Assembly: GCF_029168945.1 (NCBI RefSeq)
Contig: NC_083602.1
Location: forward strand, 48,607,442-48,671,441
Direction: 5' to 3'
DNA: 64,000 bases
DNA from: Cannabis sativa
Lineage: Eukaryota; Streptophyta; Magnoliopsida; Rosales; Cannabaceae
Shown here: positions 13,621 to 26,300 of the stretch, piece after piece
How the letters are laid out: each line of letters opens with the position of its first letter
Position numbering within the stretch: position 1 is the first letter of the stretch
Made by a program: the position numbers and the translations under genes
Notes under the pieces: model-generated
What the model saw: only the letters and a program-made list of their open reading frames with translations
What the model was told of the DNA's origin: nothing
Database searches by the model: none

Positions 13621-14879
13621 CTGAAGGCTTCGGGCCAGCAATGCCTTGGATCATGTCCCTAAGTTAGTTAATTGCGCTTGCACAAAAATATCTATTGCCT
13701 TAGGGACTTGATTGACTGGCCCACCTTGGGGAGGTTGTAGATTCTGAAGAGATGGGGGCTAGCTAGCCATACCCTGGAGAGTGTATGGTGAAAATTAGCA
13801 AGGCTCTACAGACCGTGGATGGCCATTCCTAAGTACGAAAGTTGGCCTACGTCGGCCAAGCTTACACATGGTTGTTATGCTTAGTCAGCTAGACATACAT
13901 TGGACAGGGTCTGGCCACCCAGTACTCCTCCATGGCCAGCCAAACCTACAAAGGGCAGGGTTTGGCCAGGCGTGATGCTTCTTTAGCCGGCCAGACCTAC
14001 ATTGGACAGGGTTTGGTTGCCCTAGACTCCACAGTTGATTGGTGTTGGTTGTGTGTTGCTTAGGGGTAGATCACACCATTTATTGGAGTTTGGTGGATCT
14101 AGATGCCTGAAGTGATCAGTTTCACTTCTCAAATTGCCATTTTGGGTGTTTCCACCCACTCTTGATCCTCGTCGGTTGAAGATCATCCTCTATGCACCTT
14201 GCTCCCCTTGTGGAGGAAGTGATGTACTCTGGGCGGCCATTGGTACTCATGTTGATGGCTGGCTGGCCAGTGGCTACACAATGGGGGTGTTGTTAAGCAT
14301 GAGATCCCTGGCTGGCCCCCCCTATGCTACTGGTTACCGGGATCTAGCTGTTCTCGCCATTTGACCTTTGAGGAAAGGTTTGTCCTCCCTCTATTAGGGG
14401 AAGATTTGTCCTAGTTCCTCAGGAACTTCACAGCAGTCTTCTTTGAAGTGGATCCCTAAGGAGATCTTGGCCTCGTCTATTGGTTCTCTTATTGAACCGT
14501 CTTATTAGATTGCTGGCCTCTCGATTGCCGCGATCTAATTTTGCTTGATGAGACTGATCTACTCCTAGTCATCCATCCATATGAAGAATTCGCGTCTCTA
14601 TTGAGCAAATACATCGTTATCAGCAGTGTGTGGTTCTTCAGTTAGGCCTGCATGACCTACAACTTCACTGAGTTTGGCTAACTCAAGGTCTTCTCCTAGG
14701 TCCAGGTTAAGCTCACCAATTGCTGGCTTGCCCACTCTCGGGCTGGTCTCTCTGGTGTAAGACTGGAGTTGAGGTCGAGTTGTTGTTCTAGGGGGCTGTC
14801 ATCCCTATGTCCTTTCTTCAGTGGGAGGCGACAATGGTGTGTCTACTCTTAGAGGCGTGGGCCTACCACATGGATCCAT
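13621..14879 (-). mobile_element. Upstream part of the Tat-lineage element (variable gag N-terminus or leader)
   Basis: It continues the minus-strand Tat element. It has higher GC than its surroundings and contains a loose tandem repeat of about 60-65 bases around GGCCAGACCTACATTGGACA (13840-14040). No conserved domain or LTR end was found. The copia LTR at 14880 cuts it. Confidence 0.45.
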
Positions 14880-15469
14880 TGTTAGGTTTTGTGCTCTAAA
14901 TAAAACCCATTTCAATATAATCAGATTTACTAATTAATAAAGATCAGGAACTGTATTTTATGTTGCATGGTTCACATGATTTATTTCATGATTATGGTTA
15001 ATGTATAAATTCTATTAAGTGCAGAACATATGTAAATATATGCATATATATTTGTTCATGATTATAGTGTCGTCAGCACAGTAGAATATAATCATGATTA
15101 TATGTTCAAAAGTTTAATTCTCATTATTTGTCTGTTCACTGGATTTAGACTGGCATGATAATCAACGATAAGGTATACTTACACCTTGGATAAGTGTTAT
15201 GTCCTTTCCAGGGTATTGGCAATATAAAGTATACATTGAAAGGACTGATATTGTTCTTGGATAAGATATCATAAACTTACCGTGATATCTTTCTAAGTCA
15301 ATATCAATGGTTGATCTTAAATCTATGGATCTTAATCCTGATATGGTTAGGTTCAACTTAGTTGTATTATTTATGTTCTTTGATTTGTTCGTGGAAGCTA
15401 ACTTTTGGTTCTAGTAGATACTTACATCTTGGGAACATAGTTCAATTGAGTGGGAGCGCTAAACATAGA
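14880..15469 (+). repeat. Copia element A, 5' LTR, first part
   Basis: Starts TGTTAGGTTTTGTGCTCTA and follows the copia LTR family until GAACATAGA, where Tekay1 is inserted. The LTR resumes at 25033 with the duplicated ATAGA. The five bases before the LTR are TCCAT. Confidence 0.9.
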
Positions 15470-17766
15470 TGTAACACCCTAACTAACTTAGGCGTATTAC
15501 GTGATTTTTAAACGTACTGTGCAGCTCGTTGCTAATCAACGAGGTTTATGGAAAAACGTGATTAATTAAAATTTTGCTTTTTCATTAACTTATAAACCAT
15601 TTTACAAAAAGTTACGGGATCCCGATTTATAAAATATTTACAAACGTTTTCACTGTTCAACTTTTACATCAAAATAAAGTCGTCTAACGACAATTACAAA
15701 ATCTCAGCCGTGCTGTCCCGAGGATCGTACGCTCCAGGCCTAACCGCCCCGACATGTACAATCCCATAAGCTCGCTCACGGTCCATCAGCAACTGCCTTG
15801 CCTTTACCTACACATGCAACGTAAACTGTGAGTCGACAGACTCAGTAAGAAAAGCATAATAATATCATACATAAAACTGACTGCCGTGTCCAACACGATA
15901 CTGAGTCCCGCTACTGCCATGTCCAACATGGTACTGAGCACTACTGCCATGTCCAACATGGTACTGAGTTTTGAACGTTCAGGGGACGGTACTATTGACA
16001 CGTAACAACCTGATCGGTCGAACCGGTCATACTCCGGCTGCTGGTCATACTCCAGCCTGTACCGACGTGTTACTATATCCTCCTGATCGGTCGAACCGGT
16101 CATACTCCGGCTGCTGGTCATACTCCAGCCTGTACCGACGGGATACGTCAATAGCACGGAACCACCAACCAAGTGTCAGCCTGATCGGTCAAACCGGTCA
16201 TACTCCGCCGCTGGTCATACTCCACTGTACCGACGTGACAGGTTGGATGGTTCGAAGCCTAATACATATCTAATGTAATCTAGCAGGCTTCCTACATGCA
16301 CGCTAAACATGTAAACTACATATGCATACTGTTATACTAATCTTACCTGGATTCCGATTTCAGGTGTGCCGGTCAACCTGACTGGAACTGAAGCTGAACG
16401 GCGGATTACTGGCTCCTAAACCATAAAAACCACAACGCTATAAGTGACACGCTAAATCACTTCCCGGGGACTAAAACTCGAAACTAAAAGTTTCCCTATC
16501 GATAAAAAGCATGGCAATACCCCTAAAAACCCAAAAACGAGGAAAACTAGGGTTCTGAAAAATCCCCCATCCGGAAGTCCGGTTGCCCAACCGGAATTCC
16601 GGTTCTGGGAAAATCTGAACCCCCATCCGGAATTCCGGATGCTCAACCGGAATTCCGGTTCCTCGCAGGCAGCAACCAAAAATTCCCATATCATGACCAA
16701 TTCGAACCCAAATGGTCCCAAACTTTCCAGACCTCCTACATAGGTCCCAAATGACCATTCTAGAGCATCAAACCTACCCAGAAATCCCACATGCAAAATT
16801 CACCATTAAAGCTCAAGCTTTGAGTTTCAAACTCAAGCTTGAGCAAAACCAACAAACTAAGCAATCCACTAGCTTAAAACAACATAACTAAGCATCATAT
16901 AGCCTCTGCAAACTAACAAGAACAACAGCAACAACACAGAACATAAACATAGCATTTTTCTCACAAAATCACCTATTTTCACATATAAATTAAAAGCTTG
17001 AACAACCTAGCTACTCATGCTTCCAACAACTCATTTAACATCAACTAATCATGCTTTGAACCTCAGAAAATAACACTCAAACACAGCAACAAGAACAGCC
17101 ACAAAACATGCATTTTCTCCATTTTTTCATCATTTTTTTCATAAATTCAAAGAAGGAAAAACAAGAGGAGCTAACCTAGCTTGAAGAATGCTTTGAATGG
17201 AGGAGAATCCACTTGAAAATTGAACAAAAATCCAACCCTTAGAGTCCCATGCACCAGCCGAAAATGAGAGGAAAAGAGAGAAAGTTTCTTTTGAAATTTT
17301 CTAATTTTTTTCTAAGTGTTTGAAAAATGAAAGACTTACAATGAAAATGCCATTTAACTAACCCATTTCAGCCAACATTTAATAAATAAACACTTATTTT
17401 TTTCCATTAATAAATCATATAAGACAAAACATCATTGGGGCAAAAAGACCATTTTGCCCCTCCATACTAAAACCACATAAAAATCACTAAAGGGGTATTT
17501 TTGGGACATTCTAAATTCCCGGCCATTCCCGACATTCCCAATGTCTAAAACCCGTCCCCAAAATACTAACATACTAAGTTGTGATTTCTACTGAGCCAAA
17601 CGCCGCGTTCCAAAATACCGGACACCGGAAATGCGAAATATAAAAACTGCTGATAACATAATTATGCATATCTGAATTCCATAATAAATTATTTAAATAG
17701 CTATAAATAATTTCCTGATTAACATAAATAACTGCTAATTTCCAAATTAACTAAGCGGGCTTTACA
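15470..17766 (-). repeat. Tekay1 3' LTR (left copy)
   Basis: 2297 bases. On the plus strand it runs from TGTAACACCCTAACTAAC to GCGGGCTTTACA. It contains three tandem copies of a unit around GGTCATACTCCGGCTGCTGG (16011-16237) and a cluster of CCGGAATTCCGG palindromes (16570-16664). The third tandem unit is slightly shorter than in the other LTR. Short open frames inside (15804-16172, 16452-16796) are shared by both LTRs and are not genes. Confidence 0.95.
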
Positions 17767-17767
17767 A

Positions 17768-17785
17768 CTATCCCCCCCTTAAAAG
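17768..17785 (-). promoter_or_regulatory. Tekay1 polypurine tract
   Basis: On the coding strand this reads TTTTAAGGGGGGGATAG, one base before the 3' LTR. It primes plus-strand DNA synthesis. It overlaps the last codons of gag-pol: the TAG stop is its final three bases. Confidence 0.9.
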
Positions 17786-20700
17786 GATTTCGTCCTCGAA
17801 ATCTAACCTGAATAACTCTGGATATTGAGCTCGCATATCTGATTCTAGCTCCCAGGTGGCTTCTTCCACCTTACTGTTTCTCCAGAGAACCTTGACCAAT
17901 GCTATGGTCTTATTCCGAAGGACTTTATCCTTTCTATCCAGGATCTGCACTGGCTGTTCCTCATAGGACATATCTGACTGAAGCTGAAGGCTCTCATAAC
18001 TGAGTATATGAGAGGGGTCTGAAACGTATTTTCTCAACATTGAGACATGAAATACGTTGTGCACTGCTGATAAAGCTGGAGGCAATGCTAACCGATATGC
18101 CACTTGACCTATCTTCTCGAGAATCTCGAAAGGTCCTGTAAATCTAGGGCATAACTTGCCTCTTTTCCCGAAACGTTTAATCCCCTTCATCGGAGATACT
18201 CGTAAAAACACATGGTCCCCCACTCGGAACTCAACATCCCTACGTTTCGGATCTGCGTAACTCTTCTGTCTGCTCTGGGAGGCAAGCATTCTAGCTTTAA
18301 TCTTCTCTATTGCCTCATTGGTCCGCTGAACTGACTCCGGACCTAGGTATTTCCTCTCCCCTGTCTCATCCCAGTGGATAGGGGATCTGCACTTCCTACC
18401 GTACAACAGTTCATAGGGTGCCATCCCTATCGTACTCTGATAACTGTTGTTGTACGAAAACTCTATTAACGGTAGGTATTTATTCCATGAACCCTCAAAG
18501 TCCATAACACAGGCTCTCAGCATATCCTCCAATATCTGAATTGTCCTCTCGGACTGACCATCTGTCTGAGGATGAAATGCTGTACTGAATTTTAGCTTCG
18601 TACCCATTGCCCGTTGCAAACTCTGCCAAAATTTGGAGGTGAATTTCGGATCCCTGTCCGAAACTATAGACTTCGGTACCCCGTGAAGTCTCACTATCTC
18701 CCTGACATATAACTCTGCCAACTGATCCACTGTAAACGTCGTTCTGACCGGCAGAAAATGAGCAGATTTCGTAAATCGGTCCACCACTACCCAGATGGAA
18801 TCATACATACCCGTGGTCCTATGTAACCCGACCACAAAATCCATAGTAATATCCTCCCATTTCCATTCTGGTAGGGTTAGAGGCTGCAACAACCCTGCTG
18901 GTCTCTGATGTTCAGCCTTGATCTGCTGACATGTGAGGCATCTCGATACGAATTCTACCAAATTCTTCTTCATACCGTTCCACCAGAAGTACGGTTTCAA
19001 GTCTTGGTACATCTTGGTGGTGCCGGGATGCAGAGAATACGGGGTAGAATGAGCCTCCTCAAAGATCTCGTTCCTCAAGTCCACACTGTTCGGGACGCAA
19101 ACCCTGGCTTTATACAAAAGCATCCCACTATCTGACACTGAAAAGTCCTTGGCTTGACCAGCCAATACCTCATCTCGGATCTTCACTAACTCCGGATCTG
19201 TCGTCTGAGCAACTTTTATTCTTTCTAACAGATCAGATTGCAGCGTTAAGTTGTGTAGCTGACCTACCACAAACTCAATGCTGGACCTGACCATATCCTC
19301 TGCTAGCTGAGGTGAGATCTGAACCATGCTAGCCACTTGCCCGGGACCCTTTCTGCTCAGGGCATCGGCCACTACATTGGCTTTCCCGGGATGGTAAAGG
19401 ATCTCACAATCATAGTCCTTCACTAATTCCAACCAACGCCTTTGTCTCATGTTCAAATCTTTCTGAGTAAAGAAATACTTGAGACTCTTATGGTCGGTGT
19501 AGATCTCGCACTTCTCACCATACAAGTAATGCCGCCAAATCTTCAGTGCAAAAACCACTGCGGCCAATTCTAAATCATGAGTCGGGTATCGCTGTTCATA
19601 ATCCTTTAACTGACGGGAGGCGTAAGCGATAACCCGATCGGCTTGCATCAATACGCACCCCAAACCCTGTTTGGATGCGTCACAATAGACCACGAACTTC
19701 TCCTCGTCCGAAGGCAAAGCTAGTACCGGAGCAGTAATCAATCTCTGTTTCAGCTCCTGAAAACTAGCTTCGCATTTATCTGTCCAGATAAATCGCTGAT
19801 TCTTCTTTGTAAGCTCGGTTAGGGGCATTGAAATTTTGGAGAACCCCTCCACGAACCTACGGTAGTACCCAGCTAATCCCAAAAAGCTTCTGATCTCTGT
19901 CACTGTCTTCGGTCTCGGCCAATCCCTGACGGATTCGATCTTCCCGGGATCCACCTTGATCCCATCTTTACTCACAATGTGCCCTAGGAAGGACACTTGA
20001 GACAACCAGAACTCACATTTCTTGAACTTGGCGTAGAGTCTATGTTCTCGAAGTCGTTGCAGTACCATCTGAAGATGTAACTCATGCTCCTCTTCTGACT
20101 GAGAGTACACGAGGATGTCGTCGATAAATACAATTACACAGATATCGAGGAAATCCTTGAATACTCTATTCATCAGGTCCATGAATGCTGCAGGAGCGTT
20201 GGTTAGTCCGAATGACATAACCAGAAACTCGTAGTGTCCATACCTAGTGCGGAAAGCCGTCTTTGGAATGTCCTCCTCTCGGATCCTCAACTGATGATAA
20301 CCCGAACGGAGATCAATCTTAGAAAAGACCGTCTTCCCCTGAAGCTGATCGAACAAGTCATCGATCCTAGGTAATGGATATTTATTCTTCACCGTCAGCT
20401 TGTTCAACTCTCTGTAGTCGATGCACATCCTCATAGATCCATCCTTCTTCTTTACGAACAAAACCGGGGCTCCCCAGGGTGACACACTGGGCCGAATGAA
20501 CCCTATGTCAAGCAACCCTTGGAGCTGAATCTTTAACTCCTTAAGTTCAGCTGGAGCCATCCTATACGGGGCTTTAGAAACCGGATCCACCCCTGGTGCC
20601 AAGTCAATCACGAAGTCAATCTCCCGATGAGGTGGTAACCCTGGAAGTTCTTCGGGAAAAACGTCCAAAAATTCCCGAACCACACTGATGTCCTCTGGCC

Positions 20701-22264
20701 GAATGGTGTCTGGCCGAGTGGTGTCCACCACCACGGCCAGAAACCCTAAGCACCCACCGTGCAATAATTCTCTCGCTGACATAGCCGAGATCACCGGGAT
20801 CCGAGATCCCTGAACCGAACCCACAAACACGAACGGTTCTTCACTTTCCGGTTGGAAGACCACCATCTTCCTCTTGCAATCAATGCTCGCCGAATATTTA
20901 GATAGGAAATCCATTCCTAAAATAATATCAAATTCGACTAAGCTCATCTCTATCAGATCAGCGCTTAACTCTCTACCATCTATCCTGATCGGCATAGACC
21001 TAATCCACCTATTGGAGATAACCAATTCTCCGCCAGGTAACAGGGTTCCAAACCCTGACTCATATCTATCATAGGGTCTACCCAACTTACTAAAGATTCT
21101 GGCCGCCACATAAGAACGTGTAGCCCCAGAATCAAACAAAGACGAATAAAACGAGTCGTTAATAAGAATCTGACCTGTAACAACTGATGGGCTGGCATCT
21201 GCATCAGCCTGCGTGATCGCGAATACCCTGGCTGGAGTGGGCATCGCTGGAGCTCTCGGTGCCTCTGGCCGGAGCTGGGGACATTCCCTCTTGAAGTGCC
21301 CGGGCATGCCACAATGAAAGCATCCCTGCCCCTTGCACTCTCCCCGATGGTGCCTCTTGCAGCTAGGGCACTCGGGGTAGGAGAAGCGAGTCTCATTACC
21401 ACCAGGACGACTCCCTCTGTTCTGGTTCCCCCGGAACCTCTTGTTCTGACTCGAGCCGCCGGAAGCAGTGGGTGCCCTCTTCCTCTGATCAATGGCCGAA
21501 CCACTACTCCCCCTGCTAAATCCTGATGCAGGAGGGGTAGGAGCTCCGCCACCAACCGGAGTACTGGCTGAATCTGACATGCACCCCACTGCGCCCTCAG
21601 CTCGCAGTGCCTTCTCCACCATCTGAGCGTAGGTGGTGCTGTCGTCTGTGGTAATCATCAGGTCATGCCTGATCTTGGGATTCAACCCGTCCAGATACTT
21701 CTCCTTTCTGCTGAAGTCGGTCGGCACAATACCCGAGGCTAACCTCGCCAACCGGTCAAACTGAGTTGTATACTCAGTGACACTCATGTTCTCCCGCTGG
21801 GTCAGGTGAACGAATTCCTTTCTCTTGGCGCTTCTAACCGCCTCGTTGTAGTACTTCGCGTTGAAAAGTTCCTGGAACCTCTCCCAAGTCATGGTGGTGA
21901 CATCGTGAATCTGAGACACCATGTCCCACCATACCAGGGCATCCTCCTGGAACTGAAATGTGGCGCACACCACTCTGTCGTTGCCGGTGACACCCATGAA
22001 GTTCAAGATTCTGGTGATCACCGTAAGCCACTGCTCGGCTTTCGACACATCTGGACCTCCCAGGAATACCGGAGGTGCTTGTTTCCGGAACCGCTCATAT
22101 AAAGGTTCCAATCTGTGGGCCGCCACTACCATCTCGGCCTGGGCAGCAGGGGCAGGTGCCGCTGGAACTACTGGCACTGGAACTGCAGGAGCACCCTGCT
22201 GTCTCAACCTCTGAATCTCGAGGTCTTGCTCTTCGATCCTGGCTTGCATCTCCGCAAACCGCAA
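17768..22264 (-). CDS. Tekay gag-pol polyprotein, 1498 aa
   Basis: Polyprotein that packages the element RNA, reverse-transcribes it and integrates the copy. In order: gag capsid region (about 55-225, with VWWDM and the QFDRLARLA block); two zinc knuckles (C299-C310, and C315-C318-H323-C328); aspartic protease with DSG at 378-380; reverse transcriptase (about 565-730) with catalytic FIDD at 713-716; RNase H (about 855-970, beginning YCDAS); integrase with an HHCC zinc site (H1072, H1079, C1109, C1112) and D1142, D1203, E1239; and a C-terminal chromodomain (about 1434-1490), the chromovirus feature that targets chromatin. All catalytic residues I can check are present and there is no stop. The start used is the first Met in this frame. 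The sister copy at 56336 begins about 63 codons earlier, and that part exists here (22455-22290) but is shifted by one missing base. So either translation starts at 22264 or the copy is slightly defective. Confidence 0.95.
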   Translation of the reverse strand: MRFAEMQARIEEQDLEIQRLRQQGAPAVPVPVVPAAPAPAAQAEMVVAAHRLEPLYERFRKQAPPVFLGGPDVSKAEQWLTVITRILNFMGVTGNDRVVCATFQFQEDALVWWDMVSQIHDVTTMTWERFQELFNAKYYNEAVRSAKRKEFVHLTQRENMSVTEYTTQFDRLARLASGIVPTDFSRKEKYLDGLNPKIRHDLMITTDDSTTYAQMVEKALRAEGAVGCMSDSASTPVGGGAPTPPASGFSRGSSGSAIDQRKRAPTASGGSSQNKRFRGNQNRGSRPGGNETRFSYPECPSCKRHHRGECKGQGCFHCGMPGHFKRECPQLRPEAPRAPAMPTPARVFAITQADADASPSVVTGQILINDSFYSSLFDSGATRSYVAARIFSKLGRPYDRYESGFGTLLPGGELVISNRWIRSMPIRIDGRELSADLIEMSLVEFDIILGMDFLSKYSASIDCKRKMVVFQPESEEPFVFVGSVQGSRIPVISAMSARELLHGGCLGFLAVVVDTTRPDTIRPEDISVVREFLDVFPEELPGLPPHREIDFVIDLAPGVDPVSKAPYRMAPAELKELKIQLQGLLDIGFIRPSVSPWGAPVLFVKKKDGSMRMCIDYRELNKLTVKNKYPLPRIDDLFDQLQGKTVFSKIDLRSGYHQLRIREEDIPKTAFRTRYGHYEFLVMSFGLTNAPAAFMDLMNRVFKDFLDICVIVFIDDILVYSQSEEEHELHLQMVLQRLREHRLYAKFKKCEFWLSQVSFLGHIVSKDGIKVDPGKIESVRDWPRPKTVTEIRSFLGLAGYYRRFVEGFSKISMPLTELTKKNQRFIWTDKCEASFQELKQRLITAPVLALPSDEEKFVVYCDASKQGLGCVLMQADRVIAYASRQLKDYEQRYPTHDLELAAVVFALKIWRHYLYGEKCEIYTDHKSLKYFFTQKDLNMRQRRWLELVKDYDCEILYHPGKANVVADALSRKGPGQVASMVQISPQLAEDMVRSSIEFVVGQLHNLTLQSDLLERIKVAQTTDPELVKIRDEVLAGQAKDFSVSDSGMLLYKARVCVPNSVDLRNEIFEEAHSTPYSLHPGTTKMYQDLKPYFWWNGMKKNLVEFVSRCLTCQQIKAEHQRPAGLLQPLTLPEWKWEDITMDFVVGLHRTTGMYDSIWVVVDRFTKSAHFLPVRTTFTVDQLAELYVREIVRLHGVPKSIVSDRDPKFTSKFWQSLQRAMGTKLKFSTAFHPQTDGQSERTIQILEDMLRACVMDFEGSWNKYLPLIEFSYNNSYQSTIGMAPYELLYGRKCRSPIHWDETGERKYLGPESVQRTNEAIEKIKARMLASQSRQKSYADPKRRDVEFRVGDHVFLRVSPMKGIKRFGKRGKLCPRFTGPFEILEKIGQVAYRLALPPALSAVHNVFHVSMLRKYVSDPSHILSYESLQLQSDMSYEEQPVQILDRKDKVLRNKTIALVKVLWRNSKVEEATWELESDMRAQYPELFRLDFEDEILLRGG

Positions 22265-22455
22265 CTCCCAGTTCGGGGCTCCCTGATCGGCCGGGGAGCA
22301 CAGGCAGCTCGTGGCGGGTTCTCATCACCCCGACCACGAGCCCTGCCTCGGGGACCTCTGCCTCGGCCCCTAGCAGGTGGGGGAAACTGAGCTCCCTGTC
22401 CCTGATTCGACCCTACGGAGTTGCCCTGACTCCTCGTGGTCCGCCTGGCGTCCAT
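22265..22455 (-). pseudogene. Gag N-terminal extension of Tekay1, out of frame
   Basis: Starting at an ATG at 22455 the minus strand reads MDARRTTRSQGNSVGSNQGQ and an Arg/Gly-rich stretch ([18 protein letters not shown]) nearly identical to the N-terminus of the copy at 56336. At about 22289-22294 one base is missing relative to that copy, so this frame leaves the gag-pol frame and stops near 22204. The Arg/Gly segment is probably RNA-binding. Whether the main frame can start at the internal Met (22264) is unknown. Confidence 0.8.
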
Positions 22456-22721
22456 CTAGTTAGAACCGCCTGCGAAACCAAGAGTTGGCATATCAGGTCG
22501 TATTCAGGGCGAGCTTACTAATGCCGCTTAATTTGGAAATTAGAAATGAAACATGCGCCTATTCTACTATCAGGCTACTAACATGCTTCCTAACAGGCTT
22601 TTCTTTTTCATAACTGAATAAAATAAACTACTAAAGCAATAAAGGCTTACTGAACCGTGAACCGAGCTAACTGCTGATGATGATTGTACATGTCGTGACG
22701 ATCTTCGGAAGACAACCTGGC

Positions 22722-22734
22722 GGCTCTGATACCA
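22722..22734 (-). promoter_or_regulatory. Tekay1 primer-binding site (initiator Met-tRNA)
   Basis: The coding strand reads TGGTATCAGAGCC three bases after the 5' LTR, matching the 3' end of plant initiator Met-tRNA. It starts minus-strand DNA synthesis. Confidence 0.95.
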
Positions 22735-22737
22735 AAT

Positions 22738-25032
22738 TGTAACACCCTAACTAACTTAGGCGTATTACGTGATTTTTAAACGTACTGTGCAGCTCGTTGC
22801 TAATCAACGAGGTTTATGGAAAAACGTGATTAATTAAAATTTTGCTTTTTCATTAACTTATAAACCATTTTACAAAAAGTTACGGGATCCCGATTTATAA
22901 AATATTTACAAACGTTTTCACTGTTCAACTTTTACATCAAAATAAAGTCGTCTAACGACAATTACAAAATCTCAGCCGTGCTGTCCCGAGGATCGTACGC
23001 TCCAGGCCTAACCGCCCCGACATGTACAATCCCATAAGCTCGCTCACGGTCCATCAGCAACTGCCTTGCCTTTACCTACACATGCAACGTAAACTGTGAG
23101 TCGACAGACTCAGTAAGAAAAGCATAATAATATCATACATAAAACTGACTGCCGTGTCCAACACGATACTGAGTCCCGCTACCGCCATGTCCAACATGGT
23201 ACTGAGCACTACTGCCATGTCCAACATGGTACTGAGTTTTGAACGTTCAGGGGACGGTACTATTGACACGTAACAACCTGATCGGTCGAACCGGTCATAC
23301 TCCGGCTGCTGGTCATACTCCAGCCTGTACCGACGTGTTACTATATCCTCCTGATCGGTCGAACCGGTCATACTCCGGCTGCTGGTCATACTCCAGGCTG
23401 TACCGACGGGATACGTCAATAGCACGGAACCACCAACCAAGTGTCAGCCTGATCGGTCAAACCGGTCATACTCCGGCTGCTGGTCATACTCCAGCCTGTA
23501 CCGACGTGACAGGGTTGGATGGTTCGAAGCCTAATACATATCTAATGTAATCTAGCAGGCTTCCTACATGCACGCTAAACATGTAAACTACATATGCATA
23601 CTGTTATACTAATCTTACCTGGATTCCGATTTCAGGTGTGCCGGTCAACCTGACTGGAACTGAAGCTGAACGGCGGATTACTGGCTCCTAAACCATAAAA
23701 ACCACAACGCTATAAGTGACACGCTAAATCACTTCCCGGGGACTAAAACTCGAAACTAAAAGTTTCCCTATCGATAAAAAGCATGGCAATACCCCTAAAA
23801 ACCTAAAAACGAGGAAAACTAGGGTTCTGAAAAATCCCCCATCCGGAAGTCCGGTTGCCCAACCGGAATTCCGGTTCGAAAATACGAACCCCCATCCGAA
23901 TTCCGGATGCTCAACCGAATTCCGGTTCCTCGCAGCAAGAACCAAAAATTCCCATATCATGACCAATTCGAACCCAAATGGTCCCAAACTTTCCAGACCT
24001 CCTACATAGGTCCCAAATGACCATTCTAGAGCATCAAACCTACCCAGAAATCCCACATGCAAAATTCACCATTAAAGCTCAAGCTTTGAGTTTCAAACTC
24101 AAGCTTGAGCAAAACCAACAAACTAAGCAATCCACTAGCTTAAAACAACATAACTAAGCATCATATAGCCTCTGCAAACTAACAAGAACAACAGCAACAA
24201 CACAGAACATAAACATAGCATTTTTCTCACAAAATCACCTATTTTCACATATAAATTAAAAGCTTGAACAACCTAGCTACTCATGCTTCCAACAACTCAT
24301 TTAACATCAACTAATCATGCTTTGAACCTCAGAAAATAACACTCAAACACAGCAACAAGAACAGCCACAAAACAAGCATTTTCTCCATTTTTTCATCATT
24401 TTTTTCATAAATTCAAAGAAGGAAAAACAAGAGGAGCTAACCTAGCTTGAAGAATGCTTTGAATGGAGGAGAATCCACTTGAAAATTGAACAAAAATCCA
24501 ACCCTTAGAGTCCCATGCACCAGCCGAAAATGAGAGGAAAAGAGAGAAAGTTTCTTTTGAAATTTTCTAATTTTTTTCTAAGTGTTTGAAAAATGAAAGA
24601 CTTACAATGAAAATGCCATTTTACTAACCCATTTCAGCCAACATTTAATAAATAAACACTTATTTTTTTCCATTAATAAATCATATAAGACAAAACATCA
24701 TTGGGGCAAAAAGACCATTTTGCCCCTCCATACTAAAACCACATAAAAATCACTAAAGGGGTATTTTTGGGACATTCTAAATTCCCGGCCATTCCCGACA
24801 TTCCCAATGTCTAAAACCCGTCCCCAAAATACTAACATACTAAGTTGTGATTTCTACTGAGCCAAACGCCGCGTTCCAAAATACCGGACACCGGAAATGC
24901 GAAATATAAAAACTGCTGATAACATAATTATGCATATCTGAATTCCATAATAAATTATTTAAATAGCTATAAATAATTTCCTGATTAACATAAATAACTG
25001 CTAATTTCCAAATTAACTAAGCGGGCTTTACA
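22738..25032 (-). repeat. Tekay1 5' LTR (right copy)
   Basis: 2295 bases, nearly identical to 15470-17766. All three tandem GGTCATACTCCGGCTGCTGG units are full length here (about 23278-23508). Most differences from the other copy fall in this array and in the palindrome cluster (23838-23930). As the 5' LTR it should hold the promoter; I could not identify a convincing TATA box. Confidence 0.95.
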
Positions 25033-26300
25033 ATAGATATGGAATCTATAGCTTCTATAAGTATTTAGAAGTGAAACGATGCTTTCTTTTAGCTTGGCTG
25101 AATAGAGATAAATGATTGAGGCATAACTTCAGTAATTATATTAGTTTACTGAAGTATCATTTATAGGTTGCTAAGTGTTTTAAGGATAAGATACATTGAA
25201 GGGTAGAACGGTAAATTTATCCCTATTCAATGTAGATCATCTATAGAGGATCCTTGACTATTAGGATTGTAACAATGGATAATCATAACGTATCTATATC
25301 GTGGTACAAATAGAACGTTCTATATAACTAAGAGTGTATTCAATTCCAAATCTATAGTGGCGCAAGGCGGAATTAATAAGTTGAGAATTTACTTGGTGAA
25401 TTCTAGATGTACTTATTGAAAGCTCAGTTATATAGGCCCATGGTCCCCTCACTAGTTGAGATAATACTGCTTGTAGACTCAGTTAATTGGTTTTAATTAA
25501 TCAATTTTAATTCTAAAATTAGACTATGTATTATTTTGGAATTTTCACTAAGGGCTTAATTGTGAAGAAAAGAGGTTTTGGGGTCAATTTGTTAATTAAG
25601 AGACTTTGCATGGTCTAATTAATTAATTACATAAATGACAATTTTATTTGATAATTAATTATAATTATTAAATAAAGATTTTTGGCATTTAAAGGTTTGA
25701 ATTAGAAAATATGGTATTATTGAAAACAAGAATAAGTGGTTGAAATAAAGTGGCAAAAATCTAACTAGAGAGTGGTCCACTATTGTGTACGGCCATAAGT
25801 GATTTTTGCCCAATTTTTTATTCTTTTTTAATCAATATAATTCAACCCTCAACCCTAGTTGAAACACTATAAAAGGAACGTGATACTCTCACTCATCCAC
25901 TTGATGCCTTCAACCAAATCAAACCTAGTTTTCTATGTGAGAGTTCCTTCCTTAGTGACTTCAGCCTCCTTCATTGTTCTTCACCATTCGAACCTTGAGT
26001 GAATGAGTGTCGTGCCCACACATAGCAAATCAAGTACTCAATCATAGTGAGTAAGACAGTGGTAACCAAACTCGAAGAAGAGAAAGAGATTCAGGTTCAG
26101 ATCTTGATAATGCTCTTCGATAGAAAGGAATCAAGGGCTAGAGATCTTGAACGGAAGGATTCATATTATTCCGTTGTAATCAATGTAAGGTTTTCTTAAA
26201 CCCTTATGTGTTTATTTCATTGTTTTAGAGAATTCATATTTAGGATGTTAATTCAACATACTTGTTAGTAAATCTAGATCCTTGAAATATATTCCGCACA
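25033..26300 (+). repeat. Copia element A, 5' LTR, second part
   Basis: Resumes after Tekay1 with the duplicated ATAGA and continues the copia LTR. It contains a TATA box (TATAAAA, 25868-25874) ahead of a CT-rich transcribed leader and ends ...CCGCACA at 26300. With 14880-15469 the LTR is about 1.85 kb, like the other copies. Confidence 0.9.

Larger units (their letters stand above)
15470..25032 (-). mobile_element. Tekay1: nearly intact Ty3/gypsy chromovirus (Tekay/Del lineage), 9563 bp
   Basis: A complete element with two LTRs (15470-17766 and 22738-25032), each with TG...CA ends as read on the coding strand. The primer site is complementary to initiator Met-tRNA (22734-22722), the polypurine tract is at 17785-17768, and one gag-pol frame lies between. 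The 5-base ATAGA occurs directly outside both ends (15465-15469 and 25033-25037), a perfect target duplication. The host site is the 5' LTR of copia A. The LTRs differ by roughly fifteen small changes by eye, so the insertion is recent. Lineage is shown by pol similarity and a C-terminal chromodomain. Confidence 0.97.

Noticed and set aside
16011..16237. Spaced repeats resembling a CRISPR array
   Set aside because: Tandem LTR repeats in a plant retrotransposon, not equal repeats with unique spacers.
15804..16796. Open frames of 95-122 codons in the Tekay1 LTR, repeated at 23072-24062
   Set aside because: They lie wholly in LTR sequence, run through tandem repeats and palindromes, and exist in both LTRs only because the LTRs are copies; no protein family fits.
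18908..22521. Plus-strand and alternate-frame reading frames across Tekay1 gag-pol (for example 22075-22521 and 20980-21555)
   Set aside because: Shadows of the real minus-strand gag-pol frame.
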